This document shows, piece by piece, positions 1 to 9,627 of a stretch of 64,000 nucleotides of DNA (positions are counted from its first letter, which is position 1; each line of letters begins with the position of its first letter). The translations under genes were made by a program, and so were the position numbers. The stretch comes from Cupriavidus cauae (GTDB lineage: Bacteria; Pseudomonadota; Gammaproteobacteria; Burkholderiales; Burkholderiaceae), in assembly GCF_008632125.1 (NCBI RefSeq), contig NZ_VWRN01000053.1, forward strand, positions 124,001-188,000, in the 5' to 3' direction. The notes beneath the pieces were generated by a model. It did not search any database. It was not told where the DNA came from and was given only the letters and a program-made list of their open reading frames with translations.

Positions 1-26
1 CCTTCCAACTTCCCGGTCCCCTCCCG

Positions 27-635
27 ATGAAGATCGACATGCCCCTGACGGCCGGCTTCCTCTCCAGCCTGGCGCTGATCATCCCGATCGGCGCGCAGAA
101 CGCCTTCGTGCTGCGGCTCGGCATCCGGCGCCAGCATCGCCTGCCGGTGGCCCTGCTGTGCGCCACCTCCGATGCGCTGCTGATCGGCGTCGGCATCGCC
201 GGCCTCGGCGCGCTGCTGCACGCGCATCCCGGCTGGCTGACGCTGACGCGCTATGGCGGCGCGGCCTTCCTCGCGGTCTACGGCCTGATGGCGGCACGCC
301 GCGCCTTGGATGCCGGCAAGGTCGAGCTGCAGGCCGCGGCCCCATTGCCGCTGGCGACCGCGCTGGCCACCTGTCTTGCCTTCACCTTCCTGAATCCGCA
401 CGTCTATCTCGATACCGTGGTGCTGCTCGGCGCGCTGGCGAGCCAGCATGGCAGCGATGGCCGTTGGTTCTTCGGCCTCGGCGCCGCGCTGGCGAGCCTG
501 TCGTGGTTCCTCGCGCTGGCCTACGGCGCCGGACTGCTGGCGCCGCTGTTCCGCCGGCCGATGGCATGGCGCTGCCTCGACGGCGCCATCGCGGCGGTGA
601 TGATGGGCCTGGCGTTGACGCTGGTGCTGGGCTAG
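27..635 (+). CDS. LysE/ArgO-family amino acid exporter
   Basis: This is a 202-residue inner-membrane protein that matches the LysE/ArgO exporter family in length and layout. The N-terminal motif PIGAQNAFVLRLGI near residues 20-33 is the family hallmark, and FLNPHVYLDTVVLLG around residue 120 is the second conserved Asn-Pro motif. About six hydrophobic segments fit the family topology. The family exports basic amino acids such as lysine or arginine, driven by the proton gradient; the exact substrate cannot be read here. It starts at the first ATG of the window. A LysR/ArgP regulator, often divergent from lysE, would lie outside the window. Family assignment is firm. Confidence 0.92.
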   Translation: MKIDMPLTAGFLSSLALIIPIGAQNAFVLRLGIRRQHRLPVALLCATSDALLIGVGIAGLGALLHAHPGWLTLTRYGGAAFLAVYGLMAARRALDAGKVELQAAAPLPLATALATCLAFTFLNPHVYLDTVVLLGALASQHGSDGRWFFGLGAALASLSWFLALAYGAGLLAPLFRRPMAWRCLDGAIAAVMMGLALTLVLG

Positions 636-698
636 CGAGGGCGACCACAAGACCGGCAAAGGCGCTTCCCCGCTTTCAATGCGGCCGAATTCTGCGTT

Positions 699-712
699 GC
701 ACAAATTTGTGC
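699..712. promoter_or_regulatory. Perfect 14-bp palindrome GCACAAATTTGTGC upstream of the carbonic anhydrase gene
   Basis: GCACAAATTTGTGC is a perfect inverted repeat in the 261-bp gap between the LysE-type gene and the carbonic anhydrase gene. Its size and AT-rich centre fit a binding site for a dimeric repressor or activator. No cognate regulator is recognisable nearby. Confidence 0.45.
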
Positions 713-783
713 GATGTAACACGGAACTCACTTTCGCCGCGGCTGGACGAAGAGTTGTTCCGCCGTACGGCACCGCGACCGTG

Positions 784-802
784 GTGCACTGATGCAGTGC
801 AC
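784..802. promoter_or_regulatory. Inverted repeat GTGCACTG-ATG-CAGTGCAC with a further CAGTGCAC at 837-844
   Basis: Two perfect 8-bp arms separated by three bases lie about 95 bp before the carbonic anhydrase start, and the same 8-mer recurs once at 837-844. Repetition of the same half-site favours a protein-binding site over a chance hairpin. The arms could also fold in the leader RNA. Confidence 0.4.
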
Positions 803-896
803 TACGACATCGACTCGCCCGCAGTTCACGCTGGCGCAGTGCACGAGGTCCTCGGCGGCCGTCACCATGCCAACCGTCCGCCAGCAGGGAGCCACC

Positions 897-1529
897 ATGG
901 AAGTCGCCAAACGCCTGATGCTAGAGAACCGCGCCTGGGCCACCGAAGTGTTGTCACGCGATCCCGACCGCTTCAAGCGTCTGGCGGTGCGCCAGGCGCC
1001 GGACGTGCTGTGGATCGGCTGCTCGGACAGCCGCGTGCCCGCGGAGCTGATCACCAATGCCGACCCCGGCGATCTGTTCGTGCACCGGAACATCGCCAAC
1101 CTGGTGTGCGAGGACGACCCCAATCTGATGAGCGTGCTGCAGTACGCGCTCGAGGTGCTGCGCGTGGGCAACGTCATCGTCTGCGGGCATCAGGGCTGCG
1201 GCGGCGTGCGTGCGTCGCTGGCGCGCGTGCCGGAGCTGCCCCACGTCGATGCGCGGCTGGACAAGATCCGGCAGGTCTATCGCGCGCATTGCGGCGAACT
1301 CGATCGCCTCGACAACGACGACGCGCGCACCGCGCGGCTGGTCGAACTCAATGCGATCGCGCAGGTGCGCAAGCTGGCCGGGATGCCGCTGGTGCGCAAG
1401 GTGTGGGACAGCGGCCGCGCGCTGCGCCTGCATGCGTGGATCTACTCGCTGGAAACGGGCCTGCTGGAAGAGCGCCTGTGCCTCGATGGCACCGACGCCG
1501 ACGCGTCCCCGGAACCGCTGGCGGCCTGA
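897..1529 (+). CDS. can: Beta-class carbonic anhydrase
   Basis: The product is a 210-residue cytoplasmic zinc enzyme interconverting CO2 and bicarbonate. The zinc and catalytic residues are visible as CSDSR (Cys42, Asp44, Arg46) and HQGCGG (His98, Cys101), the same positions I know for E. coli Can. The ATG at 897 is chosen because AGGGAG lies five bases upstream and because the longer in-frame version adds 35 residues of non-conserved sequence. The next gene is a SulP anion transporter on the same strand, about 200 bp away, so the pair may import and equilibrate bicarbonate. Palindromes upstream suggest regulated expression. Confidence 0.95.
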   Translation: MEVAKRLMLENRAWATEVLSRDPDRFKRLAVRQAPDVLWIGCSDSRVPAELITNADPGDLFVHRNIANLVCEDDPNLMSVLQYALEVLRVGNVIVCGHQGCGGVRASLARVPELPHVDARLDKIRQVYRAHCGELDRLDNDDARTARLVELNAIAQVRKLAGMPLVRKVWDSGRALRLHAWIYSLETGLLEERLCLDGTDADASPEPLAA

Positions 1530-1736
1530 CACATTGGCGCGCTGACGCCGCCCCAAATACAGAGCACACAGGGTCTACGAAACGCTGCAGCAACTCGCTG
1601 TTGCCGCGGCGGCATCGTCGTCCCACCGTCGTCGTCGCGAACGCCGGACCCGGCGGCTGACATCGAGCCGCTCGGCCCCGCGTTCGTGGCGGCGATGAGC
1701 CACCCTTTCGTCCAACCCTCCATCGCATCGACCCCT

Positions 1737-3335
1737 ATGAACACGGCGCCCCCTACCCCGACCGTCTCCATCCCGTCCTTGCGCGACGCCTATCTGCGCC
1801 ACCTCGGCCGCGACATTCCCGCCGGCGTGGTGGTATTTCTCGTTGCCCTGCCGCTGTGCCTGGGCATCGCGCTGGCCTCCGGCGCACCGTTGTTGTCGGG
1901 CCTGCTGGCCGGCGTGATCGGCGGCGTGGTGGTCGCCATGCTGAGCGGCTCGCAGTTGAGCGTCAGCGGCCCCGCGGCCGGCCTCGTCGTGATCGTCGTC
2001 GGCGCAATCTCGACGCTCGGCGGCTTCTCCGCCTTCCTGGTCGCGGTGATGCTGGCCGGCGCGCTGCAGATCGTCTTCGCGTGGCTGCGCGCCGGCGATA
2101 TCGCGGCACTGGTGCCGTCGGCCGTGATCAAGGGCATGCTGGCCGCGATCGGCCTGCTGCTGATCATCAAGCAACTGCCGGTCGCGCTCGGCCTGCCCTC
2201 GTCGGCGCCGCTGGACAGCCGGCTGGTCGACGAGGCGGGCCTGGCGGAGGCCGCTCAGCAGGCGCTCGGCATGGTGTCGGGCAGCAACCTGACGGTGGCG
2301 GCAGTGGCGCTGGCGATCCTGGTGCTGTGGGATACCGATTTCATCCGGCAGCGTCGCGCGCTGCGGGCTTTGCCGGCACCGCTGCTGGCGGTGCTGTGGG
2401 GTGTGCTGTACCAGCGCTTCGCCCTGCATGCGAGCCCCGATGCCGCGCTGGCTCCTGACCATCTGGTGCAGCTGCCGGCCATCGATGGTCCGGCGTCTCT
2501 GCTGGCCGAACTGGCGCGCCCCGACTTCTCGGCGCTGGCCAATCCCGATCTGTATGTGGTCGCGCTGACGCTGGCGATCGTCGCAAGCCTGGAGACGCTG
2601 TTGAGCCTGGAGGCCGTCGACAAGCTCGACCCGATGCGCCGCGTGGCGCCGCCCAACCGGGAGCTGTACGCGCAGGGCGTCGGCAATATGGTCGCCGGTC
2701 TACTCGGCGCGCTGCCACTGACCGCGGTGATCGTGCGCAGCTCGGCCAATATCAGCGCGGGCGGACGCACCAAGGTGTCGGCGGTCGTGCATGGCGTGCT
2801 GCTGCTGGCCAGCGTGCTGTTCCTGTCCGACCTGCTGCGCTGGATTCCGCTCGCGGCGCTGTCCGCCATCCTGCTGCACGTGGGCTACAAGCTGGCCAAG
2901 CCCGCGCTGTTCGTCGAGGCCTGGCGCAAGGGCCCGGCACAGGCGCTGCCATTCGTCGTCACGATCGCGGCCATCCTGGCCACCGACCTGCTGTTCGGCA
3001 TCGCCATCGGCATGGCGGTGGGGATCGCCTTCACGCTGCGCCATCACGCGCGGAGCGCGATCTCGCTGACGCGCTACGAGGACTGCTATCTGCTTCGCCT
3101 GCACAAGGACGTGTCGTTCTTCCACAAGGCGCAGCTGCGGCGCCATCTGGCGAAGGTGGAAGCCGGCGGAAAACTGATCATCGATGCAACCCGTTGCGAG
3201 CGCATCGACCACGATATCCAAGAGACACTGACCGACTTCCAGCGTGCGGCGCGGGTCGCCGGCATCGATGTCACGCTGCGCACGCCGGGGCCGGCGTCGC
3301 GCCTGCCGGCGGCATTGGCCGCCGCCGGGTCGTAG
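1737..3335 (+). CDS. SulP-family anion (sulfate/bicarbonate) transporter with short STAS-like tail
   Basis: This roughly 530-residue membrane protein has the SulP core beginning DIPAGVVVFLVALPLCLGIA, followed by GSQLSVSGPAAGL, which is the conserved signature of the substrate-binding region, and about a dozen hydrophobic segments. After residue 430 a soluble stretch with LIIDATRCERIDHD resembles the core of a STAS domain, but it is shorter than usual. The family carries sulfate, bicarbonate or dicarboxylates. Its position after a carbonic anhydrase gene favours bicarbonate, which is inference. Start choice is uncertain: ATG 1737 sits just before conserved sequence, while ATG 1695 and GTG 1686 are in frame and none has a good ribosome binding site. 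Confidence 0.88.
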   Translation: MNTAPPTPTVSIPSLRDAYLRHLGRDIPAGVVVFLVALPLCLGIALASGAPLLSGLLAGVIGGVVVAMLSGSQLSVSGPAAGLVVIVVGAISTLGGFSAFLVAVMLAGALQIVFAWLRAGDIAALVPSAVIKGMLAAIGLLLIIKQLPVALGLPSSAPLDSRLVDEAGLAEAAQQALGMVSGSNLTVAAVALAILVLWDTDFIRQRRALRALPAPLLAVLWGVLYQRFALHASPDAALAPDHLVQLPAIDGPASLLAELARPDFSALANPDLYVVALTLAIVASLETLLSLEAVDKLDPMRRVAPPNRELYAQGVGNMVAGLLGALPLTAVIVRSSANISAGGRTKVSAVVHGVLLLASVLFLSDLLRWIPLAALSAILLHVGYKLAKPALFVEAWRKGPAQALPFVVTIAAILATDLLFGIAIGMAVGIAFTLRHHARSAISLTRYEDCYLLRLHKDVSFFHKAQLRRHLAKVEAGGKLIIDATRCERIDHDIQETLTDFQRAARVAGIDVTLRTPGPASRLPAALAAAGS

Positions 3336-3379
3336 CGGCCGCCCGCGTCGCGACGCTGGCGGCGGGCGGCGGGGGTGGT

Positions 3380-3455
3380 CGATCAACCGTCGATCAACCG
3401 TCGATCAACCGTCGATCAACGACGATCAACCGACGATCAGCCCACGATCAATCGG
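3380..3455. repeat. 11-bp tandem repeat (CGATCAACCGT), about seven copies, between convergent gene ends
   Basis: Units begin at 3380, 3391, 3402, 3413 (one base short), 3423, 3434 and 3445. The first three are identical and the later ones diverge progressively. The array lies between the stop codons of the SulP gene and parC, which converge here, so it may vary in length without damaging either protein. Confidence 0.9.
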
Positions 3456-3470
3456 CCACCAAATCGGCCA

Positions 3471-5795
3471 TCAATCGGCCTTGACCGGCTCGATCGACAT
3501 CTCCTTGAGCTTGAGCTCGACCGCCTTGCCCTTGCGCGCGCGCTTGCCGACGTACGGCAGCAGGTTCGCGCCGGCCAGCTTCTGCGACGACGCCTTGCCG
3601 CCTCGGCCCTGCCCGGACACCATCAGTCCGGGGGCACCCACCGCGGCGACCTGCTGCAGCGTTTCCTTGGGCTCCAGCTCCATCAGGATCACGCCGCGTC
3701 CGCCGCCGGACAGCACCTTGATCTCGTCCAGCGCGATCAGCAGCAGGCGGCCGTTGCCGGACAGGCAGGCCACGTGCGTCGCCTCGTCGCCGATCGGCGC
3801 GGGCGCCAGCGGCGCGTCGCCATCGTCGAGCGTCAGGAAGGACTTGCCGCCCTTCTGCCGGCTGATCATGTCGCCGATCTTGCTCTGGAAGCCGTTGCCG
3901 CCGCGCGTGGCGATCAGCATGCGCTGCTCGGCCGTGCCGGCGAAGGTATGCGCGATCTGCGTGCCCGCCTGCAGCTCGACCAGCGTGGTCAGCGGCACGC
4001 CGTCGCCGCGGCCGCCGGGCAGGCCCGCGACCGGCACCGAGTAGACGCGGCCATTGGTACCGAACGCCAGCAGCACGTCGATGGTGCGGCATTCGAAGGT
4101 GCCGTACAGCGCGTCGCCCGCCTTGAAGGCGAACTGCTGCGGATCGTGGCCATGGCCCTGGCGCGTGCGCACCCAGCCCTTCTGCGAGACCACCACGGTG
4201 ACCGGTTCGTCGATCACGCGCAGCTCGGCGGCGGCGCGGCGCTCCTCCTGGATCAGCGTGCGGCGCGGGTCCTTGTCGGCCGGGCTGTATTGCCTGGCGT
4301 CGGCCTCGATCTCCTTGATGATGCGACGGCGCATCATCGTCTCGGACTTCAGCAGCACGTCCAGGTCGGCCTGCTCTTCGCGCAGGTCCTTCAGCTCCTG
4401 CTCGATGCGGATCGATTCGAGCCGCGCCAACTGGCGCAGCCGGATTTCGAGGATGTCCTCGGCCTGGCGCTCGGACAGGCCGAACGCCTGCATCAGCGCC
4501 GGCTTGGGCTCGTCGCCCTCGCGGATGATGCGGATCACCTCGTCGATATTGAGCAGCACCAGCATCCGGCCTTCGAGGATATGGATGCGGTCCTCGACCT
4601 TGGCCAGACGATGCCGGCTGCGGCGGGTCACCGTCTCGAAGCGGAAGGCGATCCATTCGCGCAGGATCTCGATCAGGCCCTTCTGCCGCGGACGCCCGTC
4701 GGTGCCGATCATCACCAGGTTGATCGGCGCGCCCGACTCCAGGCTGGTATGCGCGAGCAGCGTCTGCGCGAACTCCTGCTGGTCGATGTTCTTGCTCTTG
4801 GGCTCGAACACCAGCCGCACCGGTGCATCCTTGCCGGACTCGTCGCGCACCGCGTCGAGCACGCCCAGCATGGTCTGCTTGAGCTGCAGCTGTTCCGGCG
4901 TCAGCGACTTCTTGCCGGCGCGCACCTTCGGATTGGTCAGCTCCTCGATTTCCTCGAGCACCTTCTGCGCCGAGGTGCCGGGCGGCAGCTCGTTGACCAC
5001 CAGCTGCCACTGGCCGCGCGCCATGTCCTCGATGATCCAGCGCGCGCGAACCTTCAGGCTGCCGCGGCCGCTCTCGTAGATCTGCGCGATATCGGCCGGC
5101 GAAGAGATGATCTGGCCGCCGCCGGGATAGTCGGGGCCCGGCATCAGCGCCAGCAGCTCGGCCAGCGTGATGTTCGGATTGCGGATCATCGCCACCGTGG
5201 CCGCCGCGACCTCCCGCAGGTTGTGCGGCGGGATTTCGGTGGCCATGCCGACCGCGATGCCGGACGCGCCGTTGAGCAGCACAAAGGGCAGCCGCGCGGG
5301 CAGCAGCCTGGGCTCTTCCATCGAGCCGTCGTAGTTCGGCGCGAAGTCGACCGTGCCCTGGTCGATCTCGTCGAGCAGCAGCCGCGCGATCGGCGTCAGC
5401 CGCGCCTCGGTGTAGCGCATCGCCGCCGCGCCGTCGCCGTCGCGCGAGCCGAAGTTGCCCTGGCCGTCGATCAGCGGATAGCGCAGCGAGAAGTCCTGCG
5501 CCAGCCGCACCAGCGCGTCGTAGGCCGACTGGTCGCCGTGCGGGTGGAATTTGCCGAGCACGTCGCCGACCACGCGCGCCGACTTGACCGGCTTGGCGTC
5601 GGCGCGCAGCCCCATCTCGTGCATCGCGAACAGGATGCGGCGCTGTACCGGCTTCTGGCCGTCGGCCACTTCCGGCAGCGCGCGGCCCTTGACCACGCTG
5701 ATCGCGTAGTCGAGATAGGCCCGTTCGGCGTAATGGGCGAGCGTCAGCGAATCGGCCGGCTCGTCGGGTTGAAACGTAATGTCTTGTTGTTCCAT
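3471..5795 (-). CDS. parC: DNA topoisomerase IV subunit A
   Basis: The 774-residue product is the breakage-reunion subunit of topoisomerase IV, which decatenates daughter chromosomes. Near the N terminus it has the GyrA/ParC signature LPEVADGQKPVQRRILFAM, then HPHGDQSAYDALVRLAQDF in the quinolone-resistance region and RYTEARL carrying the catalytic tyrosine. The C-terminal third holds the beta-pinwheel domain. The length and the absence of a GyrA-box tail fit ParC rather than GyrA. It follows parE on the same strand with a 29-bp gap, so the two subunits are probably co-transcribed. The start at ATG 5795 precedes conserved sequence directly. Confidence 0.97.
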   Translation of the reverse strand: MEQQDITFQPDEPADSLTLAHYAERAYLDYAISVVKGRALPEVADGQKPVQRRILFAMHEMGLRADAKPVKSARVVGDVLGKFHPHGDQSAYDALVRLAQDFSLRYPLIDGQGNFGSRDGDGAAAMRYTEARLTPIARLLLDEIDQGTVDFAPNYDGSMEEPRLLPARLPFVLLNGASGIAVGMATEIPPHNLREVAAATVAMIRNPNITLAELLALMPGPDYPGGGQIISSPADIAQIYESGRGSLKVRARWIIEDMARGQWQLVVNELPPGTSAQKVLEEIEELTNPKVRAGKKSLTPEQLQLKQTMLGVLDAVRDESGKDAPVRLVFEPKSKNIDQQEFAQTLLAHTSLESGAPINLVMIGTDGRPRQKGLIEILREWIAFRFETVTRRSRHRLAKVEDRIHILEGRMLVLLNIDEVIRIIREGDEPKPALMQAFGLSERQAEDILEIRLRQLARLESIRIEQELKDLREEQADLDVLLKSETMMRRRIIKEIEADARQYSPADKDPRRTLIQEERRAAAELRVIDEPVTVVVSQKGWVRTRQGHGHDPQQFAFKAGDALYGTFECRTIDVLLAFGTNGRVYSVPVAGLPGGRGDGVPLTTLVELQAGTQIAHTFAGTAEQRMLIATRGGNGFQSKIGDMISRQKGGKSFLTLDDGDAPLAPAPIGDEATHVACLSGNGRLLLIALDEIKVLSGGGRGVILMELEPKETLQQVAAVGAPGLMVSGQGRGGKASSQKLAGANLLPYVGKRARKGKAVELKLKEMSIEPVKAD

Positions 5796-5824
5796 GGATG
5801 CTCAATACCTGCCGTCGGCGGCCG

Positions 5825-7828
<2,004 letters not shown>

Positions 7829-8197
7829 GGAGTCGTTACGAAAGTGGGAATCGCGGCCGTCGGACATCCGCATCGGGAGGGCCGGCCAGGCCGGGCAGCC
7901 TGCATTGTAATGGAACGCCGGCGCCGCCAATCCCGTATCAAGCGGGGAATTCTGCCCCTTCCGGCGCGGCCGGCGTGCCTGCTTGCGGCCGCGGCGGACC
8001 CTCGCCCGCGCGTCCGCCGCGTCACCCCGCCGGCATAAAACCCTGGCCGGCCGGGTGAATTTCGCGACGGCCGACGCGCGTTTTCGATGCGGAGTACACT
8101 CGCCAGCACGATTGCCCGGCAGGGCAAGTCGACGGCGACGACCAAGACAACAAGCACAACAACGACAACAGCAATACCCTCCGAACCGAGCCCGACA
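7829..8197. other. Divergent intergenic region between parE and the MFS transporter gene
   Basis: About 370 bp with no convincing gene. On the minus strand a TACAAT hexamer (plus-strand 7904-7909) could be the parE -10 box, but its -35 partner is weak. On the plus strand TACACT at 8094-8099 could serve the MFS gene. The stretch just before the MFS start is rich in ACAAC/ACGAC triplet runs, which suggests an unstructured leader. Confidence 0.4.
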
Positions 8198-9409
8198 ATG
8201 CCAAGAAAAGAACTCTCCCTGACCACCGTGCTGATCTGCGGCGGCCTGCTCGTCACGCTGTCGATGGGCATCCGCCACGGCTTCGGCCTGTTCAACCTGC
8301 CGATCACGCAGGCGCACGGCTGGAGCCGCGAAACCTTCGCCTTCGCGCTGGCGCTGCAGAACCTGATGTGGGGCGTGGCGCAGCCCTTCGCCGGCGCGCT
8401 GGCCGACAAGTTCGGCTCGGTCAGGGTGATGCTGGTCGGCGTGGCGCTCTATGTCGCCGGGCTGGTGGTGATGGCGCTCGCCTCGAGCGGCACGGCCTTC
8501 GCCTCGGGCGCCGGCATCATGATCGGCATCGCGCAGGCGGGCACCACCTACAGCGTGGTCTACGGCGTGATCGGTCGCGTCGCCAGCCCCGAGAAGCGGG
8601 TCTGGGCGATGGGCATCGCCGCCGCGGCCGGCTCGTTCGGCCAGTTCCTGATGATCCCCGTCGAGCAGGGTCTGATCTCGGCCATCGGCTGGCAGAACGC
8701 GCTGTTCGTGCTGGCGGTGATGGCCTGCATGATGCTGCCGCTGGTCGTCGCGCTGCGCGAACCGCAGCAGGGTGGCGGCACCTCGGGCTTCCAGCAGACC
8801 ATCGGCCAGGCGGTGAAGGAAGCGTTCGGCAACCGCAATTTCCAGCTGCTGACGCTGGGCTACTTCGTCTGCGGCTTCCAGGTGGTCTTCATCGGCGTGC
8901 ACCTGGCGCCGTACCTGAAGGACCGCGGCTTCACCGATCCCAAGGTCGCCACGGTGGCGCTGGCACTGATCGGCCTGTTCAATGTGTTCGGCACCTATAC
9001 CGCCGGCGCGCTGGGCCAGCGCATGCCCAAGCGCTATCTGCTGTCGTTCATTTATCTGAGCCGCTCGATCGTGATCGCCGCCTATCTGCTGCTGCCCCTG
9101 TCGGCGTTCAGCACCTGGGTATTCGCCGCGATCATGGGCGCGCTGTGGCTGTCGACCGTGCCGCTGACCAACGGCATCATCGCGCAGGTGTTCGGCGTGC
9201 AGTATCTGTCGATGCTGTCGGGCGTGGTGTTCTTCTCGCACCAGATCGGCAGCTTCCTGGGGGCGTGGCTGGGCGGCTATCTGTACGACCGCACCGGCGC
9301 CTACGACATCGTCTGGGGCATCGCGATTGCGCTCGGCGTGGTGGCGGCCCTGGTCAATCTGCCGATCCGCGAGCAGGCGCTGGTGCGCCCGCGGGCGGCG
9401 GCCGCCTGA
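8198..9409 (+). CDS. MFS transporter
   Basis: The 403-residue product is a 12-segment major facilitator superfamily protein. It has the MFS signature after the second segment (GALADKFGSVRVMLVGVALY) and a related motif AGALGQRMPKRYLLSF in the second half. The general appearance resembles monocarboxylate or oxalate/formate-type MFS carriers, but the substrate cannot be read from sequence. ATG 8198 (MPRKELSLTT) is preferred over an upstream start because the 37 extra residues would be a Thr/Ser-rich stretch not expected of a transporter. A very small membrane protein gene begins two bases after its stop, suggesting translational coupling. Confidence 0.9.
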   Translation: MPRKELSLTTVLICGGLLVTLSMGIRHGFGLFNLPITQAHGWSRETFAFALALQNLMWGVAQPFAGALADKFGSVRVMLVGVALYVAGLVVMALASSGTAFASGAGIMIGIAQAGTTYSVVYGVIGRVASPEKRVWAMGIAAAAGSFGQFLMIPVEQGLISAIGWQNALFVLAVMACMMLPLVVALREPQQGGGTSGFQQTIGQAVKEAFGNRNFQLLTLGYFVCGFQVVFIGVHLAPYLKDRGFTDPKVATVALALIGLFNVFGTYTAGALGQRMPKRYLLSFIYLSRSIVIAAYLLLPLSAFSTWVFAAIMGALWLSTVPLTNGIIAQVFGVQYLSMLSGVVFFSHQIGSFLGAWLGGYLYDRTGAYDIVWGIAIALGVVAALVNLPIREQALVRPRAAAA

Positions 9410-9411
9410 TC

Positions 9412-9543
9412 ATGACGACCCGCGCGCTGCGGATCATGGGCGCCGCCACGCTGGCGGCGGCGCTGGTGCTCGGCTTTGTCGGCTATCTGCAGCCGGGGTT
9501 CATGGTCGACCTGACCAATATGGTGCTGGCGTGGTGCGGGTAG
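9412..9543 (+). CDS. Small 43-residue membrane protein, function unknown
   Basis: This 43-codon reading frame begins two bases after the MFS stop codon and predicts one hydrophobic segment (MGAATLAAALVLGFVGYLQP) followed by a short amphipathic tail ending in MVLAWCG. It is not a member of any family I recognise. The tight spacing to the transporter gene and the clean hydrophobic profile argue that it is translated, possibly as an accessory peptide of the transporter. The alternative is a chance reading frame in GC-rich DNA. Confidence 0.6.
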   Translation: MTTRALRIMGAATLAAALVLGFVGYLQPGFMVDLTNMVLAWCG

Positions 9544-9562
9544 GCAATCGAGGCGCCGATTA

Positions 9563-9608
9563 CCGTCTCGCCACTCTTCCGCAAGCGTGAGAGAGTCAGC
9601 GGAGACGG
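9563..9608. terminator. Large inverted repeat between convergent genes, possible bidirectional terminator
   Basis: Arms CCGTCTC (9563-9569) and GAGACGG (9602-9608) enclose inner arms ACTCT and AGAGT. The structure lies between the small membrane protein gene and the convergent uup gene. It lacks a run of T on either side, so it would be an atypical terminator or a repeat element. Confidence 0.4.
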
Positions 9609-9627
9609 CGTTCCCTTGGGTCCTGCC

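Noticed and set aside
3380..3455. Tandem 11-bp repeat considered as a CRISPR array or DnaA/iteron origin
   Set aside because: Units are far too short and contiguous for CRISPR; no DnaA boxes, rep gene or AT-rich unwinding region accompanies them.
7904..7909. TACAAT on the minus strand as a firm parE promoter
   Set aside because: No adequate -35 element at 16-18 bp; kept only as a remark in the intergenic entry.
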